From: DASQYE01 sp036389675
Lineage (GTDB): Bacteria > Acidobacteriota > Blastocatellia > Pyrinomonadales > Pyrinomonadaceae
Length of the DNA stretch: 64,000 nucleotides
Assembly (NCBI GenBank): GCA_036389675.1
Contig: DASVWI010000037.1
Location: 242,870-306,869, forward strand
Direction of reading: 5' to 3'
In this document: positions 24,155 through 32,716 of the stretch, in pieces
How the letters are laid out: every line of letters begins with the position of its first letter
Numbering within the stretch: the stretch's first letter is position 1
Notes under the pieces: generated by a model
What the model saw: only the letters and a program-made list of their open reading frames with translations
The model's database searches: none
Told to the model about the DNA's origin: nothing
Position numbers and translations under genes: made by a program

Positions 24155-24769
24155 ATGGTGAGCCTGATCCCATCGTCCGACGCAGTGATGCAAATCCTGA
24201 AGCGCACGGGCGCTTATCGCGAGGGCCATTTCGTTTACCCGTCGGGCAAGCACACGCCCCATTATTTCCAGATGCCGCTCGCCTTTCGCTACTACGATAC
24301 GGCGCGCGTGCTGGCCGTCGCGCTCTCGCGCAAGTTTCGCATAGACAGAGACATTTCCAGCCAGTTGCCGAAAGTCTCGATCATCTCACCCAGCTCGGGC
24401 GGCATCCCTGTCGCCTTCGGCGTGCGTGATGCGCTGAGCGCCGAACAGATTTACTGGGCCGAGAAGGAGGGCGACGCTGGCAAGCGCATGTTTCGCCAGT
24501 ACGTCAATCAGGGCGAGATCAATCCCTGCATCATCGTTGACGACATCATCAGAAGCGGAAAGGCCATCGAAGAGACGGTCAAGCTGGTCGAAGACCTCGG
24601 CGCGAAGGTCATCGGCTGCGGCTCTATCGTGCGCTTCACGAGCGCGCCGGAAACGATTGCCGGAGTTCCGGTCAGGTCGCTCGTCGAGTTCGATTCCAGA
24701 ATGTACGACTCCGGCGAGCAGTGCTCGACCTGCCGGGAGGGTGCGCCCGAAGAGCACGTCAGATTCTAA
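24155..24769 (+). CDS. pyrE: Orotate phosphoribosyltransferase-like protein (PyrE family)
   Basis: Predicted 204 residues. 'CIIVDDIIRSGKAIEETVKL' (about 127-146) is the PRPP-binding loop (V-V-D-D-x2-x-S/T-G-K). 'EGHFVYPSGKHTPHYFQMPL' (23-42) corresponds to the N-terminal substrate hood. The C-terminal 'GEQCSTCREG' is seen in one OPRTase subgroup. OPRTase joins orotate to PRPP in UMP synthesis. AGGAG lies eleven bases before the ATG. No other pyr gene is here, so another phosphoribosyltransferase role is possible. Confidence 0.8.
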   Translation: MVSLIPSSDAVMQILKRTGAYREGHFVYPSGKHTPHYFQMPLAFRYYDTARVLAVALSRKFRIDRDISSQLPKVSIISPSSGGIPVAFGVRDALSAEQIYWAEKEGDAGKRMFRQYVNQGEINPCIIVDDIIRSGKAIEETVKLVEDLGAKVIGCGSIVRFTSAPETIAGVPVRSLVEFDSRMYDSGEQCSTCREGAPEEHVRF

Positions 24770-24791
24770 AAGCGTCGAAGTCTGCGGACAG

Positions 24792-24830
24792 AGTCAGGGC
24801 CGAGCGCATCTCGCTCGGCCCTGACTGTTT
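24792..24830 (+). terminator. Strong terminator after pyrE
   Basis: AGTCAGGGCCGAGCG (24792-24806) and CGCTCGGCCCTGACT (24812-24826) form a perfect 15-bp stem with a five-base loop, followed by GTTTT. It also separates pyrE from the convergent DinB gene. Confidence 0.9.
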
Positions 24831-24840
24831 TCGAGGATGA

Positions 24841-25341
24841 TCAATCTCTGCGATCATGTAGCTGCCCGCGCAGCCCTTCTATCTCACGGCGATGGGCTTC
24901 GTCGTGGGCGCGCATCGTGCCGAGCAATCCCCGGAGCGTGATTGGGCCAACGGTTTCGAGCGTGCCGGAGCGTTCGAGCTGCTCCGGGCTGAGGCCCTTA
25001 ACGACCCGCACGTTAGCTTCACGCGCCCGCCGGAAAGCCGCCATCGCCGTCTCAAGGTTACGGCTGTTGTAGTCTCGCTCTTTAGCCAACCGGCCTCCGT
25101 CAATGTCAGCCAACGCTGGCCCATCTTCCTTCAGCAGCCGCTCTATCCGAACGGCATAGCCTTCAAGCTCTATGTCCAGAAGGTGACAGACATTTTCCAG
25201 CGCGGAGAACTCTCCGCCGGGTGGTTTCCAGCGCCCCTCCGCATCCGTCAGGCCGCTCAACATCCGTTCGACCACAGCGGGCGTTTCCGCAAGGTACGCG
25301 ATGAGGCTCTCGAATTCAGCAGTTGTCCGCGCCACGCTCAT
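24841..25341 (-). CDS. DinB-family protein
   Basis: Predicted 166 residues, four-helix bundle. Likely metal-ligand His residues are in 'ENVCHLLDIE' (about residue 53) and 'RAHDEAHRREIEGL' (about 144 and 148), in the order typical of DinB/YfiT-like proteins, which bind a divalent metal and act as thiol-dependent hydrolases or transferases. 'WKPPGGEFSALENVCHLLD' (about 38-56) is characteristic. It begins just after recR (six-base gap) on the same strand, so it may share its transcript; substrate unknown. Confidence 0.85.
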   Translation of the reverse strand: MSVARTTAEFESLIAYLAETPAVVERMLSGLTDAEGRWKPPGGEFSALENVCHLLDIELEGYAVRIERLLKEDGPALADIDGGRLAKERDYNSRNLETAMAAFRRAREANVRVVKGLSPEQLERSGTLETVGPITLRGLLGTMRAHDEAHRREIEGLRGQLHDRRD

Positions 25342-25347
25342 CTGCCT

Positions 25348-25962
25348 TTACATCTCATGGCGGTTGGTGAGCGCCTTGTCCATCGTCACTTCGTCCACGT
25401 ATTCGAGGTCGCTGCCGACAGGCATGCCCATCGCGATGCGCGTCACGCGCATGCCGAGCGGCTTCAGGATAGTGCTGATGTAGTTGGCGGTCGCCTCGCC
25501 CTCAGTGTTCGGATTGGTGGCGAGAATGACTTCGCGCACCTCCACGCCCTCGTTATTCTCAGGCTTGAGGCGCGGCAGAAGGTTGGCGAGATGAAGGTCT
25601 CCGGGGTTGATGCCGCGTATGGGCGAGAGGCTGCCGTGCAGGACGTGATAGAGACCGCGATAGCTGCGCGTCTTCTCGACCGCGACCAGATTATAGGGCT
25701 CTTCGACGATACAGATGATGGAGCGGTCGCGCGAAGGCGAAGAGCAGAAGCGGCACGGATCAATATCCGTTAGATTATTGCAGACCGTGCAGAAGATGAT
25801 GCGGCGCTTGACCTCGCGCAGCGCCTCGACGAAACGCTCAACGTCCGGCTCGGGCGTCCGCAACACGTGAAACGCCAGCCGCTGCGCCGTCTTGTGGCCG
25901 ATGCCCGGCAGGCGTTTGAATTCATCTATCAGCTTCGTGACTGATTCAGCGTATTCAAGCAT
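25348..25962 (-). CDS. recR: Recombination mediator protein RecR
   Basis: Predicted 204 residues, the family's normal length. 'RLPGIGHKTAQRLAFHVLR' near the N-terminus is the HhH motif. The zinc finger is 'CTVCNNLTDIDPCRFC' (about 57-72), and the Toprim domain starts at 'SIICIVEEPYNLVAVEKT' with the acidic 'EVILATNPNTEGEATANY' later. RecR loads RecA onto SSB-covered DNA with RecO/RecF. Its usual partner ybaB is next upstream, though a repeat hairpin lies between them. Confidence 0.97.
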   Translation of the reverse strand: MLEYAESVTKLIDEFKRLPGIGHKTAQRLAFHVLRTPEPDVERFVEALREVKRRIIFCTVCNNLTDIDPCRFCSSPSRDRSIICIVEEPYNLVAVEKTRSYRGLYHVLHGSLSPIRGINPGDLHLANLLPRLKPENNEGVEVREVILATNPNTEGEATANYISTILKPLGMRVTRIAMGMPVGSDLEYVDEVTMDKALTNRHEM

Positions 25963-25970
25963 AAATTAAA

Positions 25971-26053
25971 GTGACGAGTGACGAATGAAAAACTGTAAGT
26001 AATGAGTGAAGGGCTAAAGCTTTTTCCTGCTTGTCACTTGCCACTCGTCACTG
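25971..26053. repeat. Heptad repeat hairpin, GTGACGA family, between ybaB and recR
   Basis: Left arm units GTGACGA, GTGACGA, ATGAAAA (25971-25991). Right arm TTGTCAC, TTGCCAC, TCGTCAC (26031-26051) is its inverted counterpart with one unit more. The central 40 bases contain AAAGCTTTT. Confidence 0.75.
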
Positions 26054-26055
26054 TT

Positions 26056-26361
26056 TCACAGCAGCCCGGGCGGGAGCATGCCGCCCAGCTTGCCCTTCAT
26101 CGCCTCTTCGACCTTGCGGTTGCCCTCGTTGATGGCCGCGACGATCATGTCCTGTAGCATCTCGACATCGCCTTCTTTGACGGCCTCCGGGTCAATCTTG
26201 AGAGACTCTATCTCGTGATTGCCTTTCATCTCGACCGTCACGACGCCGCCGCCCGAAGAAGCTTCGACGCGTAGCTCGTCCATCTCCTTCTGCATCTTCT
26301 CCTGCATGGCCTGCGCCTGCTTCATCATCTGCTGAATATTCATCCCGCCCGGGAATTTCAT
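26056..26361 (-). CDS. ybaB: YbaB/EbfC nucleoid-associated protein
   Basis: Predicted 101 residues. Met-rich 'GMNIQQMMKQAQAMQEKMQK' (about 6-25) and 'EASSGGGVVTVEMKGNHEIE' with 'LQDMIVAAINEGNRKVEEAM' are the hallmarks. The protein dimerises into a tweezer shape and binds DNA. I use the ATG at 26361, with GAGAGG eight bases ahead, over the open frame to 26457. The common neighbour dnaX is not in the window. Confidence 0.93.
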   Translation of the reverse strand: MKFPGGMNIQQMMKQAQAMQEKMQKEMDELRVEASSGGGVVTVEMKGNHEIESLKIDPEAVKEGDVEMLQDMIVAAINEGNRKVEEAMKGKLGGMLPPGLL

Positions 26362-26513
26362 CTGCTTAACCTCTCTTCCGCTTCTTGATTGATAGATTAG
26401 AGAATCCGCTCTCTTTTCGTCTTGCCACATCCTAGCTTTCATCAGTCGCGAATGCAACGGCGGCTCTGGTTTCGGCAGGCCGCGCGCAAACCTCTTGCCA
26501 TCGAGCGTGCGCC

Positions 26514-28289
26514 TTAGTGGGCCGCCGCTTCGAGGCGGGCGATCTCCGATAGCGCCAGCGGATATTCGATGAAGCCGCGATTGCCGTTCTCCCTGACCCA
26601 GCGCAGGTGTTCGAGCGCCGCTTCGCGCTCGCCGTTCAGGGAGAGGGCGAGGCCGATGTAGGCGTGCGCCTCCGTCTGCTTATCATTATCGGTGGCGCGC
26701 GCGAGCAGCTCGTCCGCCGTAAGCTTTTGTTGCAGGTATTCTATGACCGGGTAAGGCCAGCCGGAAGTGTCGCCCAGTGCCGTCGAGTCTTCGAGCACTT
26801 TGGCCGCTTCCTTCGTCTGTTTCGACATCCGGTAGCCGTAGTGAACCACCAGCGCCATGTAGAGCGAGTGTTTGTCGCGCCACCCCTCGCGGCGTAGATA
26901 GATGGCGGCGTTGACGGCGGCCAAGCTTCCGCGTCCCATACGCAGGGCCGTGTAGCTGTAGATGCGATTAAGGTATGAGGTTCTCGGCTCAAGACGCAGC
27001 GCGGCGGAGAAAGCCTTTGAGGCTTCCGAGTCCTGACCGAGCGCCAGATAAGCGTGCGCGAGCCCGGCGTGTATCCGCCAGGCATCGGGCTTGAGAAGGG
27101 CGGCCTGCTTGTAGGTCTTGATCGCCTCCTCGTACTGCTTCTCCTGCATCAGGGCTTCGGCGTAATAGAGGTAGCCGAGATAGTTCCCGGGGGACAGACT
27201 GATGGCCTCCTGCGCGAACTTCTTCGCCTCGTCGAGCCTCTGCTGCCTGAGACGCAGCATGCTCAGGGAAATCCTGCTCAGCGCAAAGCCGGGGTCGAGC
27301 GCGAGCGATTTTTGTAAAAGCTCCTCGGCTTCATTCTGATAGTTGCCGTGAAGCTGAAGGTCGCCCAGATAATAGTTGGCTTCGGCCTCTGACAAAGGCG
27401 CGCTCTGTATGTCCTTGACGAAGTCAAGTTGTTTGAAAGCGATGTCTATCACGGGAAAGAGAAACTTGCGGACGTAGGAGCGCAGCTCGTCTTCCATGGT
27501 CTTATAGTCAGTCCCGAACGACTGCCGGAAATTCTCCTCCTCCGACATGCCGGTGTTCATCTGACTGATGTAGCGCGTCAGCTGTCCCTGCCGTTTGCCT
27601 TCGTCGGAGAGCATCAGGTAGTGAACCAGCACCCACGACTCAGCGTAAAAGATGCCGACTTTATCGCGCTCGTTGTAGTGCGGCGAGTTGCGGTCAACGG
27701 TGAGCAGGGTCTTCAGCGGCAGCAGCGGCTTGTCTCTGAGCGTGCTGATATGCCACGCGGTCGGTATTCCGAGCCGCACCTTAAGCTCGCTCTGCGTCTC
27801 GAACGTGCTATAGAATTCGGCCAGCCCTTCGTCCAGCCATGGGGGGGCGTGCGTAATATTATTGTGTACGACAAAGTGCTCGAATTCGTGGAAGATCACA
27901 TGGAAAGGGTCTGCCCCGCCCAGCTCCTTCGTCAGCACGATGTAGTTGACATCATCACCCTGACGAAAATAGCCGTCGACCAGCTTCGCCGTCTTGCCCC
28001 GGTATTTAGGCTTGAAGGGGTCAAACGAGCGCTGGTCTTTGAAGAGAATGATAGTGGTCGGGACGGGCGTCGAAATCTTTGCGTTCGGGTAGAGCTGGGA
28101 CAGCACACGACGGAACTGTTCAAGCTTGATGGCGAGCTTCTTCAAATCGCCCTCGCCTGTATTGCCTATGACCGTGAAGTTTTGTGAGCGCACGCTCATC
28201 CAGTTATCTTTCGCCGCAGCGCTTGCAGCCGGGACGAGAAGAAGAAGGGAAAGGATGATCGCTTTCTGAAGTAGTAGATGTCGTCTCAT
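26514..28289 (-). CDS. Exported TPR protein with a peptidase MA-like (DUF1570) domain
   Basis: Predicted 591 residues. Signal peptide 1-25 ('AIILSLLLLVPAASAAAK'). 'DPFHVIFHEFEHFVV' (about 126-140) holds HEFEH, an H-E-x2-H zinc site, and 'PPWLDEGLAEFYSTF' supplies the third ligand in the gluzincin way. From about residue 290 several TPR units follow, for example 'AEANYYLGDLQLHGNYQNEA' and 'AWRIHAGLAHAYLALGQDSE'. A periplasmic metallopeptidase or scaffold is likely. The substrate is unknown. It may be transcribed just upstream of ybaB but the 150-base gap makes this uncertain. Confidence 0.82.
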   Translation of the reverse strand: MRRHLLLQKAIILSLLLLVPAASAAAKDNWMSVRSQNFTVIGNTGEGDLKKLAIKLEQFRRVLSQLYPNAKISTPVPTTIILFKDQRSFDPFKPKYRGKTAKLVDGYFRQGDDVNYIVLTKELGGADPFHVIFHEFEHFVVHNNITHAPPWLDEGLAEFYSTFETQSELKVRLGIPTAWHISTLRDKPLLPLKTLLTVDRNSPHYNERDKVGIFYAESWVLVHYLMLSDEGKRQGQLTRYISQMNTGMSEEENFRQSFGTDYKTMEDELRSYVRKFLFPVIDIAFKQLDFVKDIQSAPLSEAEANYYLGDLQLHGNYQNEAEELLQKSLALDPGFALSRISLSMLRLRQQRLDEAKKFAQEAISLSPGNYLGYLYYAEALMQEKQYEEAIKTYKQAALLKPDAWRIHAGLAHAYLALGQDSEASKAFSAALRLEPRTSYLNRIYSYTALRMGRGSLAAVNAAIYLRREGWRDKHSLYMALVVHYGYRMSKQTKEAAKVLEDSTALGDTSGWPYPVIEYLQQKLTADELLARATDNDKQTEAHAYIGLALSLNGEREAALEHLRWVRENGNRGFIEYPLALSEIARLEAAAH

Positions 28290-28482
28290 GTGCTTTAAGA
28301 TCGTGATCTTCGGTTAGCCGGGGTATTACAAGGGAAGTGAGAAGCCTATTGCGGGCCGTCCCGGTTAAATTAACAGATAAAGCGCCCGAGGTAAAACGGC
28401 GGAGGAGTGCCTGTTGCGGCCCGCCCGTCTGTATATTGCTCGATACCAAACATCGGCCTTCGGCCCTTCGGCATGGTTGATC

Positions 28483-30558
28483 ATGAAACGCTACGTCATC
28501 AAGCGCGCAGAGGCGGACGCTCAGGCGGGACTGGCGCGTTATCGCGCGGAGCTAAATGAAGAGCAGTTCAGGGTGGCGACGGCCAATCCCGGAGCGGCTC
28601 TGGTGGTTGCCGGCGCGGGCTCAGGCAAGACGCGCACGATCACCTACCGCGTCGCGTACCTGATCGAGCAGGGCGTCGCGCCGTCCCGCATCATGCTCGC
28701 CACTTTCACCAACCGCGCCGCGCGAGAGATGCTGCACAGGGTCGAGGCTCTGACATCGGGGGGCGACGTGCGCCGCGTCTGGGGCGGCACGTTTCATCGC
28801 ATCGCCAACCTTATCCTGCGACGGCACGCCGCCTCGCTCGGCTACGAGTCAAACTACACCATCCTCGATTCCGAAGACGCGCGCGACTTTCTCTCGGTCT
28901 GCGTGGACGAGGCAGGCATTGACACGCGCGCGCGCCGCTTCCCCAAAGCAGAGGTCTTGCAGGACATCATCAGCTTCGCCAACAACACAGACCGGCCCAT
29001 CGAAGAAGTGGTCGCGCGCCGCTTTCCGCATTTCGAGCCGCTGGGCGGGGCAGTAAGACGCGTGGACTTGATCTACATGGAGCGCAAGCGCGAGCGCAAC
29101 GTGATGGACTACGACGATCTGCTGCTCAACTGGAAGCGCCTGCTCATGGAGAAGCCCGACATCGCCGCCATCTACGCCGAGCAGTTCCAGCACATACTGG
29201 TGGACGAATATCAGGACACCAACAAGCTTCAGGCCGAGATCATTGACATGCTCGCCGCAAAGAGTCGCAACGTGATGGTCGTGGGCGATGATGCTCAGAG
29301 TATCTTCGCGTGGCGCGGCGCGGAGTTTACGAACATCTACGAGTTTCCGCAGCGCTACCCGGAAGCGCGCGTCTATCGACTGGAAACCAACTATCGCTCG
29401 ACGCCTGAGATTCTCTCGCTCGCCAACGTCTCTATCGCCGCCAATCGCAAGCAGTTTCCCAAAACGCTGCGCGCCGCCCGCCCGTCGAAAGGTCTGGCTC
29501 CGGCGCTCGTGCCCTGCCGCGACGCAGACCAGCAGGCGGCCTTCATCGCGGCGCGCATCCTCGAATTGCGCGACGAAGGCATCCCGCTCGAAGAAACGAG
29601 CGTGCTGTATCGCTCTCATTATCATTCGCTTGAGCTGCAACTGGAATTGACGCGTCGCGGCATTCCCTACCGCGTCCGCAGCGGCGTGAGATTCTTCGAG
29701 CAGGCGCACATCAAAGACGTGGTGGCCTATCTTCGCGTCATCACCAACCCGCGCGACGAGCTGGCCTGGAAGCGCATCCTGCGGCTCATCCCGCAGGTGG
29801 GCGCGGCGACCGCCAACAGAATCTGGGAGCAACTGGCCTATGCGCCAGACCCGCTCGCGCTCGTCCGGCGCGGCGACTTTCAGGGAGCGCCAAGACGCGG
29901 GCAGGGGTGGACGGAGTTTCTGGCGCTGATCGAAAGCCTTGTCTCGGACGAGATGCGCCACCAGCCTGCCCGGCAGATAGAGCTGATTCTCGCGCGCGGC
30001 TACGAAGCCCATCTCGCCAACTCTTACGAGAACGCCGAGGCGCGTCTGGAAGATTTGCGCCAGCTGTCGCACTACAGCGCTCGCTACAATTCGACCGAAG
30101 AATTCTTAGGTGAGCTGGCCCTGCTCTCGACCGAACGCTACGGCGCTCCGCAGGCCGTCGCTGGCGAAGACGTTGTGATGGGCGGCGACGAGGACGAGCT
30201 GCTGACGCTCACCTCCGTTCATCAGGCTAAAGGCTTGGAGTGGCGCGCGGTCTTCCTGATCTGGGCGGCGGACGGCAAATTTCCGAGCCCGCGCTCGCTG
30301 CGCGATGCCGAGGGAGAAGAAGAGGAGCGCCGCCTCTGGTATGTCGCGCTGACGCGCGCGCAGGATCAGCTCTACATCACCTATCCGCTGATGATCACGG
30401 ACTACAACCGGCAAACAGTCGTGCAGAAGCCCTCCCGCTTCGTCACGGAAGTGCCGCCGGAGCTCTACGACATCTGGGCGCTCGAAGAGGAGAGCGCCGC
30501 ACCCTTGCAGGCCGCGCTCGAAGAGAAGGAGGACGAGCCGGGCGGCTACCTGAATTAA
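28483..30558 (+). CDS. UvrD/Rep/PcrA-family ATP-dependent DNA helicase
   Basis: Predicted 691 residues. All SF1A motifs are visible: Walker A 'VVAGAGSGKTRTIT' (about residues 42-55), 'LVDEYQDTN' (motif II), 'VVGDDAQSIFAWRGAEF' (III), 'YRLETNYRSTPEIL' (IV), 'TLTSVHQAKGLEWRAVFLI' (V) and 'YVALTRAQDQLYITYP' (VI). It translocates 3'-5' and serves mismatch or excision repair or removal of proteins from DNA. The length is slightly under PcrA/UvrD (about 720), and the C-terminal tail is short. The ATG at 28483 is chosen; the frame extends to 28414. Not enough to tell UvrD from Rep. Confidence 0.93.
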   Translation: MKRYVIKRAEADAQAGLARYRAELNEEQFRVATANPGAALVVAGAGSGKTRTITYRVAYLIEQGVAPSRIMLATFTNRAAREMLHRVEALTSGGDVRRVWGGTFHRIANLILRRHAASLGYESNYTILDSEDARDFLSVCVDEAGIDTRARRFPKAEVLQDIISFANNTDRPIEEVVARRFPHFEPLGGAVRRVDLIYMERKRERNVMDYDDLLLNWKRLLMEKPDIAAIYAEQFQHILVDEYQDTNKLQAEIIDMLAAKSRNVMVVGDDAQSIFAWRGAEFTNIYEFPQRYPEARVYRLETNYRSTPEILSLANVSIAANRKQFPKTLRAARPSKGLAPALVPCRDADQQAAFIAARILELRDEGIPLEETSVLYRSHYHSLELQLELTRRGIPYRVRSGVRFFEQAHIKDVVAYLRVITNPRDELAWKRILRLIPQVGAATANRIWEQLAYAPDPLALVRRGDFQGAPRRGQGWTEFLALIESLVSDEMRHQPARQIELILARGYEAHLANSYENAEARLEDLRQLSHYSARYNSTEEFLGELALLSTERYGAPQAVAGEDVVMGGDEDELLTLTSVHQAKGLEWRAVFLIWAADGKFPSPRSLRDAEGEEEERRLWYVALTRAQDQLYITYPLMITDYNRQTVVQKPSRFVTEVPPELYDIWALEEESAAPLQAALEEKEDEPGGYLN

Positions 30559-30576
30559 CGCCTTCAACTAAATGAA

Positions 30577-30654
30577 AGGTCAGTACCGCCTGCGGTAGCG
30601 GGCGGGTCTCAAGCGGCATCATCACCCGCCCGAGACCCTTGGCGGTACTGACCT
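30577..30654. repeat. Long palindromic (REP-like) element after the helicase gene
   Basis: Outer arms AGGTCAGTACCGCC (30577-30590) and GGCGGTACTGACCT (30641-30654) are perfect 14-bp inverted repeats. The inner part has alternative pairings: GGGCGGGT with ACCCGCCC, or GGGTCTC with GAGACCC. No T-run follows. It differs from the heptad elements and resembles the REP-type palindromes of other genomes. Confidence 0.75.
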
Positions 30655-30757
30655 GTGCTCGCCGACACGCGCTCTCGGCTCCCGGTTTGAGCCTGACGAA
30701 GGATGCTGTTAAAGTATTCGATTTCGATCAGGAGACGAATTCTTAACAGGGACTACT

Positions 30758-31777
30758 ATGAGCATGAATAACGAAACTCTTTTCCAGAATTTTCTGGCCC
30801 AACAGGACGAAGGCGAATGGGCACGGGCCGTGAGCGGGCTTCTGCCTTTCATTCACGAAGTGGACAGGGCGGCGACGCAAATCTGGTTCGCGTTTTATCC
30901 GATCAGCCTCTTTCGTGCCCTCACGCGGGCGGAAGACCCGGAAGCTCTGGCCCGTAGACTTCTGCTACAGGGCTCTTACTACCTGCGCGATCAAATAGAT
31001 TCCTCACATAAATTCCTGTACGGGCATCGCCACTGGCCTGAGGTCAAGAGGGCTGTCGAGCAGCACGCGGCCTCCTTTGAAGCCGAGAGAGGCGCGCCGC
31101 TCGCCGATCAGATACACGAGGTCGCGAGCGCCACGGCGAAGCGTCTGGGCGTTGAAGAGTCACTGCTTGTCGGCATTACAGCCGTCGCCTTCATGACCGT
31201 CGCGCAGGCCGGAACGGAAGCGTTCAAGGCTGCGCCGGGCACGATGAGCCTCGACGGTAAACATGCGCGGCGGACGCCCGAGCAAGTCTTGAAAGAGCGG
31301 GCGAAGGACGATAGTCAGGGTTTGCTCGGCTTTCTCAGAACCGTCGATAGTCAATGGACTGTCACTTATGACGAGGGGGCGGAGGGCGCGCGCTTCAAGG
31401 TCATTCACATGGAGGAGCTGGCTTCGGGCGCGGCCAGAGACGCTTCGCGCGACTGGCGCGCCGTTGACCCTCGCTGCATCGAAGGGCCGATCCCGGTCGA
31501 ATGTCGCTCGGCCTCCTGCGGCACGTGCTGGGTCGGCGTGCTCGGCGGCGCTGAAAAACTGTCCGACGTGACGGTGCGCGAGGGGAAACAGATAAAGCAG
31601 TTCGGCTATATAGAGACGGAGGAGCCGAAGCCGCTCATCCGCCTCGCCTGCATGGCCCAGAGCTCCGGGGCGGTCTCCATCGTTATCCCTCCGTGGAACG
31701 GCGTGTTCGGAAAATACCTGCGCGAGAGGGATGACGCTCAGGCGCGGGCGGCGAGCGAAACCGGCGAAGCTCAGTGA
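30758..31777 (+). CDS. 2Fe-2S ferredoxin-domain protein with helical N-terminal domain
   Basis: Predicted 339 residues. The C-terminal ferredoxin-like domain (about 190-320) has 'VECRSASCGTCWVGVLGG' (C-x4-C-x2-C) and the fourth Cys in 'LIRLACMAQSSG', so a plant-type 2Fe-2S cluster. The first 180 residues are helical with no recognised family ('LPFIHEVDRAATQIWFAFYP'; 'DSSHKFLYGHRHWPEVKRAV'). The stop overlaps the start of the following DMT transporter (GTGA), so they are coupled. An electron carrier for a nearby redox enzyme is inferred; partner unknown. Confidence 0.8.
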   Translation: MSMNNETLFQNFLAQQDEGEWARAVSGLLPFIHEVDRAATQIWFAFYPISLFRALTRAEDPEALARRLLLQGSYYLRDQIDSSHKFLYGHRHWPEVKRAVEQHAASFEAERGAPLADQIHEVASATAKRLGVEESLLVGITAVAFMTVAQAGTEAFKAAPGTMSLDGKHARRTPEQVLKERAKDDSQGLLGFLRTVDSQWTVTYDEGAEGARFKVIHMEELASGAARDASRDWRAVDPRCIEGPIPVECRSASCGTCWVGVLGGAEKLSDVTVREGKQIKQFGYIETEEPKPLIRLACMAQSSGAVSIVIPPWNGVFGKYLRERDDAQARAASETGEAQ

Positions 31778-32673
31778 AAGAGATTAAGCGGAGCAATGCG
31801 TTCGGCGTCTCTCCGATACTGCTTGTGATGGCGGCGGCGCTCCTGTGGAGTACGGGCGGCCTCTTCATCAAGTGGACGACGCTCTCGGACTTCGAGCTTT
31901 CGTTCTGGCGCTCGCTTTTGGCGGCACTGACTGTCGCCGTCTTTACGCGCCGCGAAGGCTTCGGCATCAATCGCATCACGGCGCTCGCTTCCGTCCTCTA
32001 CGCCGCGCTGCTGCTGCTCTTCGTCATGGCTACCAAGCGGGCGACCGCCGCCAACGCCATCTTTCTGCAATACACCGCACCGATCTACGTGCTGCTGCTT
32101 GAGCCCTTCTTTTACAGGGAGAAGTTTCGCGCGCGCGATCTGGCGGTGGTCAGCGTCTGCGTCCTCGGCATGTCGCTCTTTTTCGTGGGCCAACTGCAAC
32201 CGGCGGCTGTGCGTGGCAACATCGCAGCGCTTTTGTCCGGGCTCTGTTTCGCTTTCTATTTCCTGCTGCTGCGTCATTCGCGCTCGAAGGAAGTCAACCG
32301 CGCCTCGTCCGTCATTTACGGAAACCTGCTGCTGGTGTTGTTGAGCGCCGTGGTGATCGCGAGCGACCCGGGCTCTTTGAGCCGCGTCATTCATACGGGC
32401 GCGTGGGATTTCGCCGTGGTCAGTTATCTCGGCATAGTCCAGATTGGCGTGGCCTACACGCTGTTCACGCTCGGCATGGCGCGCGGCGTGCGCTCGCTGG
32501 ACGCCGGCATCGTCGGCTACATAGAGCCGGTCTTAAATCCCGTCTGGGTCTTTCTCATCCTCGGCGAGCGTCCCTCGCGCTGGGCCATCATGGGCGGCGC
32601 GATCATCATCGCGGCGGTCGTCTCTCACACCCTCTGGGGCACACACAAAGCGCGAAGCGTCGTGCTGCCCTGA
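31774..32673 (+). CDS. DMT-superfamily (EamA) exporter
   Basis: Predicted 299 residues, GTG start overlapping the previous stop. Ten hydrophobic segments fall in two EamA halves: the first starts 'LLVMAAALLWSTGGLFIKWT' and the second after residue about 150. 'LGIVQIGVAYTLFTLGMARG' and 'GYIEPVLNPVWVFLILGERP' are typical of the second half. DMT exporters move amino acids or other metabolites out of the cell; substrate not predictable. Coupling to the 2Fe-2S gene is noteworthy because these are usually unrelated functions. Confidence 0.87.
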   Translation: MKEIKRSNAFGVSPILLVMAAALLWSTGGLFIKWTTLSDFELSFWRSLLAALTVAVFTRREGFGINRITALASVLYAALLLLFVMATKRATAANAIFLQYTAPIYVLLLEPFFYREKFRARDLAVVSVCVLGMSLFFVGQLQPAAVRGNIAALLSGLCFAFYFLLLRHSRSKEVNRASSVIYGNLLLVLLSAVVIASDPGSLSRVIHTGAWDFAVVSYLGIVQIGVAYTLFTLGMARGVRSLDAGIVGYIEPVLNPVWVFLILGERPSRWAIMGGAIIIAAVVSHTLWGTHKARSVVLP

Positions 32674-32716
32674 AGGTTTCACCTTGAGCCGCCAGGAAAG
32701 CTCCGCCGGGATAGTC

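Noticed and set aside
28849..30072. 407-residue frame antisense to the helicase gene
   Set aside because: Arg/His/Asp-rich shadow composition; helicase motifs on the other strand are complete.
30577..30654. tRNA gene
   Set aside because: Length fits, but there is no cloverleaf: arms pair as one long stem and T-loop/anticodon motifs are missing.
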